Positions 35,514 to 44,300 of a DNA stretch of 55,295 bases are shown piece after piece. The notes beneath the pieces were generated by a model that did not search any database, had not been told where the DNA came from, and saw only the letters and a program-made list of their open reading frames with translations. Position 1 is the stretch's first letter, and the number at the start of each line of letters is the position of its first letter. The stretch comes from Saprospiraceae bacterium (GTDB lineage: Bacteria; Bacteroidota; Bacteroidia; Chitinophagales; Saprospiraceae), in assembly GCA_021739645.1 (NCBI GenBank), contig JAIPBL010000037.1:1-55295 (forward strand). Direction: 5' to 3'. The translations under genes and the position numbers were made by a program.

Positions 35514-36446
35514 TTATAGTTTTATGGCACCATCTTGATTGATAGTGGAAATGTACAAATCATGAGCGATGCCTGCTTGCGAATAAACCCGCTTCATAGC
35601 CTCACCCACCTCTTCAGCTATCAGGCTGTTGGCGCTCAGGGCAAATATGGAAGGCCCAGCACCGGAGATACTGCACCCCAGCGCACCGGCTTTCATCACG
35701 GCTTCTTTTAATTCGTAAAAATGAGGTATCAACTTTGCTCGCTGTGGTTCGATAATAACGTCCTGTAAAGCCCGTCCAATAAGTGCAATGTCCGAGTTGT
35801 AAAGCCCGATGATGAAGGCACCCAAATTGGCATTTTGTTGGATGAATTTTTTCAAGGGAACCGCATCGCTCAAAATACTCCGTGCGCCTTTGGTCAGCAC
35901 TTCTACATGCGGGTAGATAACCGTGGTATAAATACCCTTTGGCATAGGCAACCGGTGAAAGTCCATCGTTTCATTGTCACGAATAAGCACAAGGCCGCCC
36001 ATGAGCGAAGGGGCTACGTTGTCGGCATGCCACCCTCCAGACGCAATGTATTCACCTTGAAGTGCGAAGGGCAGTAGGTCCTTTTTCTCTAATGGGCGTT
36101 TCAAAAGTTCATTGATGGCCATCACTCCTGCCACGGCACTTGCCGCACTGCTGCCAAGTCCGCTTCCTATTGGCATTTTTTTATGGAGTTCCATTTCAAC
36201 ACCTCGCCCCGTTTCTCCCAAATGTTCGAGGAGTTTTAATGCGGCAAATCCAGCGGTGTTTTTTTGAGGGTCGTAGGGTAGTTTGCCCTGTGCTCCAGCG
36301 ATGAGTGTGATACGAAGCCCCGGTGTGTCGCTGAACCTGACGATGACCTCATCGCCCGGTTGCTCCAAAGCGAAACCCATGACGTCGAACCCAACAGCAG
36401 CGTTTCCTACGGAGGCTGGGGCGAAGACTTTTATTCCTGGTTGCAT
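35514..36446 (-). CDS. thrB: Homoserine kinase
   Basis: This GHMP-family kinase phosphorylates homoserine, feeding threonine synthase. The 310-residue protein starts MQPGIKVFAPASVGN, has the ATP-binding GHMP motif PIGSGLGSSAAS (92-103), and ends with the motif SISGAGPSIFAL. The start at 36446 is chosen because the frame upstream to 36629 is A/T-rich intergenic sequence. It is the first gene of a thrB-thrC unit; thrA and asd are not in the window. A -7 element lies 30 nt upstream. Confidence 0.95.
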   Translation of the reverse strand: MQPGIKVFAPASVGNAAVGFDVMGFALEQPGDEVIVRFSDTPGLRITLIAGAQGKLPYDPQKNTAGFAALKLLEHLGETGRGVEMELHKKMPIGSGLGSSAASAVAGVMAINELLKRPLEKKDLLPFALQGEYIASGGWHADNVAPSLMGGLVLIRDNETMDFHRLPMPKGIYTTVIYPHVEVLTKGARSILSDAVPLKKFIQQNANLGAFIIGLYNSDIALIGRALQDVIIEPQRAKLIPHFYELKEAVMKAGALGCSISGAGPSIFALSANSLIAEEVGEAMKRVYSQAGIAHDLYISTINQDGAIKL

Positions 36447-36475
36447 ATTGTGGTGTGTATATTTAAAACAAGCGC

Positions 36476-36483
36476 CAAAAGTA
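36476..36483 (-). promoter_or_regulatory. -7 promoter element for thrB-thrC
   Basis: The minus strand reads TACTTTTG followed by GCGCTTG, an exact TAnnTTTG match 30 nt upstream of the thrB start. Confidence 0.55.
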
Positions 36484-36658
36484 AGACTTAAAGTAAAAAA
36501 CTTGAGATTGTTAGGAAATAGCCTCACAGTGTGTGAAGCGAGGCAGGAAATTTTAGGCGCATATTTATATATAAAATATTTAACAAATAAATGATTGGGT
36601 CTACCTGCCGCAAAACTACGCTTCATCATGGCAATTAAGTTTGCTTAACTTTACCTGC

Positions 36659-37783
36659 ATGGAGGATTTACGCTTTAAAAAATGGCGACTGATATTGGGC
36701 AAGCAGTCTGACCCGGAGGTAGAGGTTGGCCTCGACGGGGAGGCCGCAGGCATGGACAATGTACTGGAGGCACTCTACAACAATGAGCGGAAGGGTGGCC
36801 TTGGTGCATCTTCCCCAAACGTCAACCGCTGGTTGGGCGACATCCGGCAGTATTTTCCCACATCTGTAGTGCAGGTGATGCAGAAGGACGCTGTGGAGCG
36901 GTTGGAGCTTCACCGACTATTATTGGAACCCGAGCTGCTCCAGTTGGTGGAACCCGATGTCAGTCTCGTCGCCACCATGCTTTCGCTCAACAAGGTCATG
37001 CCTGCCAAAACCCGGGAGACTGCCCGCATGGTGATAAGGAAAGTAGTAGAGGAGTTGGAGAAAAAACTTCGGAACCCACTTCGTCAGGCAATAGAGGGAG
37101 CTTTGAGCCGGTCGGTGCGCAACCGACGGCCAAAGCTAAACGAGGTGGATTGGAACCGAACCATTCGACTCAATTTAAAGCACTACCAGGCTGATTATCA
37201 GATAGTTATACCAGAAAATATTGTTGGTCTTGGCCGAAAGGGGCAGGCACTACGCCAGGTGATTCTGCTGGTTGACCAAAGCGGCTCCATGGCTTCCTCT
37301 GTTGTTTATGCTGGAGTGATGGGCGCTATAATGGCATCCCTAAAATCGGTGCGAACCCATTTTGTGGCGTTCGACACAGCCGTGGCAGACCTGACCAATG
37401 AAATGAAAGACCCCGTTGACCTGCTCTTTGGCGTGCAGCTTGGTGGTGGGACGGATATCAATAAGGCGTTGGGCTATGTGCAAACGCTTATTCAAACGCC
37501 TTCCGATACCATACTGTTACTCATCAGCGACCTCTTCGAAGGGGGCAATCAAGCTGAAATGCTTAAGAAAGCTGCTGCTATCAAGGCTTCGGGCGTGAAC
37601 TTCATTGTACTTCTAGCCCTGGATGACAAAGGAGCACCTTCTTTTGACAAGTCCTTAGCCGCAACATTGGCTTCAATTGAAATTCCAAGTTTTGCGTGTA
37701 CCCCGGACAAATTCTCGGAACTGATGGAAGCGGCCATTGGTAAAAAAGATATGACAAACTGGGTTGGCAAACTCAGTGAGTAA
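36659..37783 (+). CDS. CoxE-like VWA domain protein
   Basis: This 374-residue soluble VWA protein has no signal peptide. The N-terminal helical part (about 1-190) includes LRFKKWRLILGK and LVATMLSLNKVMP. The C-terminal VWA domain has MIDAS VDQSGSMASS (D206/S208/S210) and a later threonine/glycine metal loop GGGTDINKALG. The layout resembles CoxE/YehP-like proteins, which usually work with a MoxR-type AAA+ ATPase as a chaperone for metal-cofactor insertion. No such ATPase gene lies next to it, so its partner is elsewhere. The ATG at 36659 is only about 10 nt after a TAACTTTA sequence, so the message could be nearly leaderless. Confidence 0.82.
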   Translation: MEDLRFKKWRLILGKQSDPEVEVGLDGEAAGMDNVLEALYNNERKGGLGASSPNVNRWLGDIRQYFPTSVVQVMQKDAVERLELHRLLLEPELLQLVEPDVSLVATMLSLNKVMPAKTRETARMVIRKVVEELEKKLRNPLRQAIEGALSRSVRNRRPKLNEVDWNRTIRLNLKHYQADYQIVIPENIVGLGRKGQALRQVILLVDQSGSMASSVVYAGVMGAIMASLKSVRTHFVAFDTAVADLTNEMKDPVDLLFGVQLGGGTDINKALGYVQTLIQTPSDTILLLISDLFEGGNQAEMLKKAAAIKASGVNFIVLLALDDKGAPSFDKSLAATLASIEIPSFACTPDKFSELMEAAIGKKDMTNWVGKLSE

Positions 37784-37858
37784 TGCCGCTTTAGAGCATT
37801 GTCAGAGTTCAATTTAAAAACAACCACTAAAGCCGCCGTGCTTTGAGGAAAGAATTTC

Positions 37859-37866
37859 TACTTTTG
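37859..37866 (+). promoter_or_regulatory. -7 promoter element for prs
   Basis: TACTTTTG followed by CACC is an exact TAnnTTTG match about 145 nt before the prs ATG. A long leader is therefore predicted. Confidence 0.5.
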
Positions 37867-38011
37867 CACCACAAAACAATCTTTGGTTGGGCAGCAATTT
37901 TTATGATTAGTGTGGGAAAACATATAGGCTAATCTTATTGGTCGTAAAGTTGGATTTTTCCAAAATCGGTTTGCTTACAACCAAAATCCATTTTCCCTTC
38001 CAAATTCTATT

Positions 38012-38962
38012 ATGACAAATGCTATGGTCGAAGTAAAAATTTTCTCAGGAACAAACTCGAACTACCTTGCCGAGAAGATAGCCGACTATTACGGACAACC
38101 CCTTGGAGACATTTCAGTCAACCGATTCAGCGACGGTGAGATGCAGCCTGTCATTAATGAGTCAGTGAGGGGCGCTTATGTTTTCCTCGTTCAATCCACT
38201 TTTGCCCCAGCCGAAAACCTAATGGAACTGTTGCTGGTAATTGATGCTGCCAAGCGGGCATCGGCAGGCTACATCACCGCTGTTATGCCTTATTTCGGTT
38301 ATGCTCGCCAAGACCGCAAGGACAAACCGAGGGTACCCATTTCCGCAAAACTTATCGCCGAACTTTTACAAGCTGCTGGCGCTGACCGGGTCATGACCAT
38401 GGATCTTCATGCTGACCAGATTCAGGGCTTTTTTGATATCCCCGTGGACCACCTCAAGAGTGAAGCCATTTATATGCCGCACTTGGAAAAAATGGACCTA
38501 ACGAATGTACTTTTCGCTTCGCCAGACGTGGGTGGTGTAAAACGAGCAAGAACTTACGCAAAGCATTTTGGCAAAAACCTCGTCATCTGCGACAAGTACC
38601 GCAAAAAGGCTAATGAAATTGCCGAGATGACTGTTATAGGTGATGTGAAAGGGGCCGATGTCATCTTGGTGGACGACCTTGTGGATACGGCTGGAACCCT
38701 TTGCAGGGCAGCTGATATCATCTTGAAGGAAGGAGCGAACAGCGTGCGTGCTATTTGTACTCACCCCGTCCTTTCTGGAAAGGCATTTGAAAACATTGGA
38801 AAATCTGCACTTTTAGAATTGATAGTTTGTGACACTATCCCCATACCACAAGCAAAGCAACCTGATAAAATAAAGGTACTTTCCACTGCAAAGCTTTTTG
38901 CAAGGGCAATAAGAAACACACACGAGCACCGCTCGATTTCAGCCTTATTTATTGAAGGGTAA
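38012..38962 (+). CDS. prs: Ribose-phosphate pyrophosphokinase
   Basis: This enzyme makes PRPP for nucleotide, histidine and tryptophan synthesis. The 316-residue protein has the family N-terminus (VEVKIFSGTNSNYLAEKIA), the catalytic flexible loop YFGYARQDRKDKPR, the metal-binding TMDLHADQIQGFF, and the PRPP-binding loop VILVDDLVDTAGTL. An ATG four codons downstream (MVEVKIF) is an alternative start. The gene is single, with a long leader, and converges on the ArsR-type gene. Confidence 0.96.
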   Translation: MTNAMVEVKIFSGTNSNYLAEKIADYYGQPLGDISVNRFSDGEMQPVINESVRGAYVFLVQSTFAPAENLMELLLVIDAAKRASAGYITAVMPYFGYARQDRKDKPRVPISAKLIAELLQAAGADRVMTMDLHADQIQGFFDIPVDHLKSEAIYMPHLEKMDLTNVLFASPDVGGVKRARTYAKHFGKNLVICDKYRKKANEIAEMTVIGDVKGADVILVDDLVDTAGTLCRAADIILKEGANSVRAICTHPVLSGKAFENIGKSALLELIVCDTIPIPQAKQPDKIKVLSTAKLFARAIRNTHEHRSISALFIEG

Positions 38963-39005
38963 CGAATGCCCGTTGCTACTTTTCACTTTACCAGTCCGTT
39001 CTTGA

Positions 39006-39320
39006 TTAACGCTTTGGGATACTCAAGAACGCACCAATCGCTTTTACAGCATTGGACAGTTTACTATAATCTACCTTGTAATGGATGAACTTGCCATCAC
39101 GCACTGTTTCGACAAGACCTGCCGACCGGAGTATGCGCAGATGCTGTGAGGTGATAGACTGTTCCAACTTTAAAGTGTTGTAGATTTTGTTGACATTGAT
39201 TGTCTCGTGTTCATCGATGAACTCCAAGATTTTCATGCGCAGTGGATGCGCCAATGCCCGTAGTATTTCAGACGATACCTGTAGCTTATCATCGTTGATG
39301 ATTACCTTAGCCTTTCTCAT
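39006..39320 (-). CDS. ArsR-type winged-helix regulator
   Basis: This 104-residue transcription factor has the ArsR-like fold: LRALAHPLRMKILEFIDEHETINVNKIYN, then the recognition helix region QSITSQHLRILRSAGLVETVRDGKFIHYKVD. No clear metal-binding cysteine motif is present, so it may sense something other than metal, or act as a constitutive or oligomeric regulator. The start is ATG at 39320; a TTG three codons upstream is less likely. No obvious target gene is adjacent; an insertion sequence lies upstream, possibly separating it from a former neighbour. Confidence 0.88.
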   Translation of the reverse strand: MRKAKVIINDDKLQVSSEILRALAHPLRMKILEFIDEHETINVNKIYNTLKLEQSITSQHLRILRSAGLVETVRDGKFIHYKVDYSKLSNAVKAIGAFLSIPKR

Positions 39321-39400
39321 AGAAGTCAAAATTTTTTGGCGAAAAGAAGTTGTAGAGGCAAATATGCGCTATTTATTTATCTTTTCAAAAAAGTTATAAA

Positions 39401-39438
39401 AAAAATGCTGTAAGCCCAAGCAGGTTTACAGCATTTTT
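39401..39438. terminator. Hairpin upstream of the ArsR-type gene
   Basis: AAAAATGCTGTAA (39401-39413) is a perfect 13-bp inverse of TTACAGCATTTTT (39426-39438), giving a U-run on both strands. It could insulate the regulator from transcription coming out of the transposase gene. Confidence 0.75.
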
Positions 39439-39472
39439 GAAAAGCCTTAAAATAGAAGTGTAAAAAATATAG

Positions 39473-39495
39473 CAGGCACATATTCTATGTGCCTG
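39473..39495. repeat. Perfect hairpin near the left edge of the IS
   Basis: CAGGCACATA-TTC-TATGTGCCTG. There is no adjacent T-run, so it is more likely an IS-end or regulatory hairpin than a terminator. Confidence 0.5.
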
Positions 39496-39583
39496 TAAGC
39501 TTTGTCTTGGCTTGAATCAAGCTTTTTTCATCAAAGGATAATAATTTGATTTGAGTGTGCTAAAAATTAGTGGAAAGCGTATG

Positions 39584-41047
39584 TTAAGCCGCTTTGGCTA
39601 AAGACGTTTTCCTGTTCTTATGGCTGATGAAGGACATAAAATCCTCCATGTCCCCATTCAGTTTGACAGCCCTTAAATCCAACATGTTTTGCGCCCCATC
39701 GGAAGACCACCTCATCCCGCTATGTTCCATCCTGTCCTTGACCAAATGCCTGCAATTGGACTCCACCAATGCAGAGCTGACGGGGTAGCCTTTTTCAAGA
39801 AAGGATTTGTAATCCATTTTGTGCTGATGGTTTGTAAAATAGGTAATGGCTGTTTGTATTTTATCCGTTTTGCTTTTTGACAGCCTGCCTTTTTCGACAA
39901 TCCTTTCCAGGTCTTTGATTACTTTGGGAGTCTGGCTGTTGAGCAAATCGGTCAACATTTCCCTGACCCAATCTGTCCGCAGTTTCGAGCCTTCCCCCAG
40001 CAGGGCATTGGCACATTCCCAGACATATTCGCTGACATGGACTATGTCCAGGACAATCCCGTCAAACCTGGATTCCAGGCCATACTGTTTGACATACTTT
40101 AATACTTTGTCCTCCAGGCCAATGCCGGCATCTATCGGCACGACAAAACGGCTCTCAGGGTGGTGCATCATGGATTTTATGTACCCTATCCCATAAGCAA
40201 TGCTCTTTTCCTGGTCTGCCAAAAAGGCCCTCCGGTGGATGCCCTGGTGCCAGCGGTTATCATTGGGCAGGCTTTCCTTTTGCAGGTCTTGTTGTCCTTC
40301 ACCCCTGACCGGAGTGTGGCCCATCAATCCGTTGATGACCTTTGCCACATCCCGCTCTTTCGGTTCAAACCAGGACATTACCCCCACTGTTGCCATTTGT
40401 TTGACGTCCCTTTTTTCCCCTTTGCCCAAGCGCTTTATCTCTTTGGGCCGGCTTTTGTCTTTTGCCTTTATTTTGGGCACGCCCTTGCCATCGAAAGAGG
40501 CGCTGAAACATACCGGGCCTGCAGGCAGTGGCCTTTCTTTTTGCCCGTAATACTGCCCAACCTCTGAGCCGAGGTTTTCTGCGTTCCGTTTTGAACCCAC
40601 ATCTTTCAGCCTCAGTCCCAGCAAATCGTTCATCAGCCGGACGCTTTCCCTGAAATTTGTTTCACTTGCATTGGCCCCGGTCAGTTCTTGTATATTGTAT
40701 GACCATAAATCCGGTGGCATTTCCAAGGCTTCGTCCAACGGGTACAGCATCCCGCTGACCTTCGACCACAAACCGGGGCGGCTGAATTCCAACAACCCAA
40801 ACAGGCTCAGGTATTTGCGGGGGCGGGCCCCCTTTTTACGCAGGGGCTCCCCTCCGTTGGCCTTTGGTGCCTTATCCGATAGTTGTGCCTTTTTTACGCT
40901 GATGACAAATTTCAGCAAACTCAGACATAAGGAAAGTACTTGCCCTAAATAGCTCTTTTCCATTTGTCCGATGCTAACATCGCTTTCCACGAACCCGGCC
41001 GTCAGCGATTTTAGTTTTGCCATTTCCGAGTCCAGCAATTCGTGCAA
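39584..41047 (-). CDS. ISKra4 family transposase
   Basis: This 487-residue DDE-type transposase has the ISKra4 layout: an N-terminal helical part with LRKKGARPRKYLSLFG, an acidic catalytic residue in SFDGKGV, another in VPIDAGIGLEDKV, and LDIVHVSEYVWECANALLG. The C-terminal block is the family hallmark: YPVSSALVESNCRHLVKDRM, then SGMRWSSDGAQNMLDLRAV. The frame is intact, so it may still be active. Translation may start at TTG 41047 (giving MHELLDSEMAKL) or at the ATG at 41023. Confidence 0.9.
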   Translation of the reverse strand: MHELLDSEMAKLKSLTAGFVESDVSIGQMEKSYLGQVLSLCLSLLKFVISVKKAQLSDKAPKANGGEPLRKKGARPRKYLSLFGLLEFSRPGLWSKVSGMLYPLDEALEMPPDLWSYNIQELTGANASETNFRESVRLMNDLLGLRLKDVGSKRNAENLGSEVGQYYGQKERPLPAGPVCFSASFDGKGVPKIKAKDKSRPKEIKRLGKGEKRDVKQMATVGVMSWFEPKERDVAKVINGLMGHTPVRGEGQQDLQKESLPNDNRWHQGIHRRAFLADQEKSIAYGIGYIKSMMHHPESRFVVPIDAGIGLEDKVLKYVKQYGLESRFDGIVLDIVHVSEYVWECANALLGEGSKLRTDWVREMLTDLLNSQTPKVIKDLERIVEKGRLSKSKTDKIQTAITYFTNHQHKMDYKSFLEKGYPVSSALVESNCRHLVKDRMEHSGMRWSSDGAQNMLDLRAVKLNGDMEDFMSFISHKNRKTSLAKAA

Positions 41048-41182
41048 TCTTTTTTTTGATTATCTTGCATTGGGAGTTCTTTTGATTTGGATTTTTATGC
41101 AAAATCAAATTTACAAATTCAAAATGAACTCCCTATTTCGTATAGGGCAATTGCAAGAAATTAAGAGTCAAGGATTTCCAGC

Positions 41183-41215
41183 AAAAAGGGCTGGTTCCAT
41201 CCAGCCTTCTTTCGT
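41183..41215 (+). terminator. Terminator-like hairpin right of the IS
   Basis: GGCTGG pairs with CCAGCC around TTCCAT, with flanking A and TTCTTT runs, giving an intrinsic-terminator shape on the plus strand. It has no intact plus-strand gene upstream, so it may belong to a gene displaced or lost when the IS arrived. Confidence 0.5.
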
Positions 41216-41317
41216 TTGTTTTTAATGCTCAATTTCGAGTTTTCCTTTTCCAAAAGGGACTGGGTTTCAAAAATGGCCTTCACAGAAACTTTTATCAGGC
41301 CATAAAGTAAGTTAAAT

Positions 41318-41325
41318 TACGTTTG
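41318..41325 (+). promoter_or_regulatory. -7 promoter element for the large outer-membrane gene
   Basis: TACGTTTG is an exact TAnnTTTG match 25 nt before the ATG at 41351. Confidence 0.5.
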
Positions 41326-41350
41326 TTACCCAAACCCGACCACTGGCTGG

Positions 41351-44300
41351 ATGAGCAGAATCTTTTACATTTTCCTTTTGGCAATATTGCCCACGCTGGC
41401 TGCCGCGCAAATTTCGAACCTGCGCAGCAAGACCATCCCTGTGCTCACCCTACCCCAGTTGCTCGATACAATCACCGTCGTCCCCGGCTCGGTGGAGGTT
41501 ACTGATGCTGCCACTGGCGAGCACATTTCCCCCCAATTTTTTACCCTAAAAAACAACCGAATCAGCTTCGACACTACATACATCATACCTCATACCTCAT
41601 ACCTATTCATAAAGTATCGGGTGCTCCCCTTCAACCTCGCCGCCCCCCTCGCCCGCCTCGACACCTCCGTGCTGAAAAAACCCGGCGATTTTCTCACAGG
41701 ATACCAATACGACCCCTATGCCGATGAGCAGCGACCCCTACTCCCCCAGCGTGGCCTCGACTACAACGGCAACTATACCCGTGGCCTTTCCTTCGGCAAC
41801 AACCAAAACCTCGTGCTCAATTCGCAGTTCAACCTGCAAATGGCGGGCACCCTCGGCGACCTCGAAATCCTCGCCGCCATCACCGACAACAACATCCCGC
41901 TGCAGCCGGAGGGCAACACGCAGCAGCTCCGGGAGTTCGACAAGATTTTCATCCAAGTCTCAAAAGACCGAACCAAGCTCATCGCTGGCGACTACGAATT
42001 GGCCAAGCCCAACGGCTATTTCATGAATTATTTCAAAAAACTACAGGGCGCTACTTTTAGTCGGCAGTGGGCCCCTTCCAGGGTGACAAAAAGCAGTGGG
42101 CAGTCAGGGACTGGGAAACTCGAAACCAAAGCCAGCGCAGCAATTGCTCGTGGCAAATTCGCCCGAAACACGCTCTCCGCACAGGAGGGAAACCAAGGCC
42201 CGTACCGCCTCGAAGGCGCCGAGGGCGAGCGGTTCATCATCGTATTGAGCGGCACGGAGAAGGTCTTCGTGGACGGCAAGCTCCAGCAGCGGGGCCTCGA
42301 TGCCGACTACGTGATTGACTACAACGCCGGGCACGTCACGTTCACCAACCGCCGTCTCATCACGAAGGACAGCCGCATCGTCGTTGAATTTGATTACAGC
42401 GCACAGGACTACCAGCGTTCGCTTTATGCTTTTAACAACGAGTGGCAGGGCAAAAACTACCGCCTCTACCTCAACACCTACTCCGAGCAGGATGGCCGCC
42501 AACCCATTGACGGCGACTTCTCGCAGAACGAGTTGGAGGTGCTGCGCAATGCGGGCGACAGCTCCTTCAGCGCCGTCGTCAGTTCCATTGACACGGTGGA
42601 AGAGTTCAGCGCATTTCGGGTTTTGTACGAACTGCGGGACACAGTGGTGAACGGCACGACCTACCCTAACGTGCTGATTTTCAGCTCCAACCAACAGTTG
42701 GCGAAGTACTCGGCGGGCTTCTCCCTCGTCGGTCAAGGCAACGGCAACTACCTCCTCGACACGGAGACTGCCGCCAATGGCCGGGTCTATCGCTGGGTGG
42801 CACCCGACCCCGTGACCGGACAACCAACTGGCCAATTTGAGCCAATTCGGCGGCTGGTAGCCCCCAATCGGCAGCAGCTTTACACAGCTGGAGGGGAGTT
42901 TTCCCCTTCGGCAAAAACGAAGCTCCGGGCGGAGATGGCGCTGAGCAATTTTGACCAAAACCGCCTGTCCGGTTTTGATGACGGGGATAACGTTGGGCTG
43001 GCTGGGACGGTGGGGATGAAGCAGGTTATACCCCTGACCCGACCCCTGACCCCTAAAGGGGAACCTAACTCCGCACTTCCCAATGTAGGTTCCCCTTTAG
43101 GGGTCAGGGGCAACGGCGCAACCATCGAACTGGAGACCAACTACGAATTTGCGCAGCAAAAATTCAAGGAACTGAACCCGTACCGACCTGCCGAATTCAC
43201 CCGTGACTGGAACGTGAATCGGAATGTGAACGACGTGGGCATCGTGACGCGACCGAGCAACGAGCACCTGTTCAACGGCGGAGCTACGCTGCGGACACCC
43301 AAAATGGGCAGTTTGCAGTACAACGCAGGGGGCTTTTTGAGGGACACACTGTACACGGGTATCAAGCATTTTGCCAAATATGCCTACTTGAAAAACGGTT
43401 GGGATGTTTGGGCACAGGGCGATATTTTGACTTCGAAAAGCACCTTGGAGCGGAGCGAATTTTTTAGGCCAAAGGCCAATTTTGCCGTGCCGTTCCTACG
43501 GGACAGCACTGGCACAAAATACTGGAAAGCAGGCATCTACGGCGAGCGGGAGCGGAACAGCCGTTTCACCAAACAACTCCAAAACAGCGGGCCAGATACG
43601 CTGAACGCCGCCAGTTTTTATTACGATTTGGCAAAAATATACGTGGAAAGCCCTGAAAATGAGACGTTTAACTTCAAGACCAGCTACCTGCGCCGCCTTG
43701 ATTACGCCCCCAACGGTGAGGAGTTTAGTGCCTCCACTACTGCCGATGAGCTGAACCTGAACGGCGACTGGCAGCAAAGCCGCAATTCCCGCCTCGGCTG
43801 GAATTTCACCTGGCGGCAGCTCGCTATCCAAGACACCACGCTCTCGAAACTCGACCCCTCAGATACCTACCTCGGCCGCCTCGACTACTCGCTGAACCTG
43901 CTGCGGGGCGTGGCCCAAAGTGCCACGAGCTACGAAATCGGCTCGGGGCAGGAGCGCAAATTGGAGTTCACTTACCTGCAAGTGCCTGCGGGCGAGGGCA
44001 CCCACCAGTGGACCGACCGCAACGGCGACGGCAAGGTGCAGCTCGACGAGGTAGAAATTGCCCCGTTCCAGGACGTGGCCAATGCGGTGCGGGTGACGGT
44101 TTTCACAGATGATTTTATCCGCACGAACAACGTGACCTTCAACCAGAGCTTGCGGCTGGAACCGAAGGCGATTTGGTTCAATGCAACGGGCGGCAAGAAA
44201 TTTTTGAGCAGATTTTCGACACAAAGCAGTTTGCAAATTACCCGCAAAGTGCGCCAACTCGACGGGGTGAGCGCCTGGAACCCATTCCAACTGAACGTGG

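Larger units (their letters stand above)
39440..41180 (-). mobile_element. ISKra4-like insertion sequence (ends approximate)
   Basis: The transposase occupies the middle of this span. Possible edges include a perfect 10-bp hairpin CAGGCACATA/TATGTGCCTG (39473-39495) on the left and a GGGAGTTC...GAACTCCC inverted pair (about 41075-41145) on the right. I could not identify matching terminal inverted repeats or a target duplication, so the limits are estimates. Confidence 0.45.

Noticed and set aside
42104-42958. 284-codon minus-strand frame inside the large outer-membrane gene
   Set aside because: Antisense shadow; the sense frame has a signal peptide and a continuous beta-strand pattern.
43031-43110. 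Palindromic element considered as an intrinsic terminator
   Set aside because: It lies inside an uninterrupted coding frame and has no T-run.
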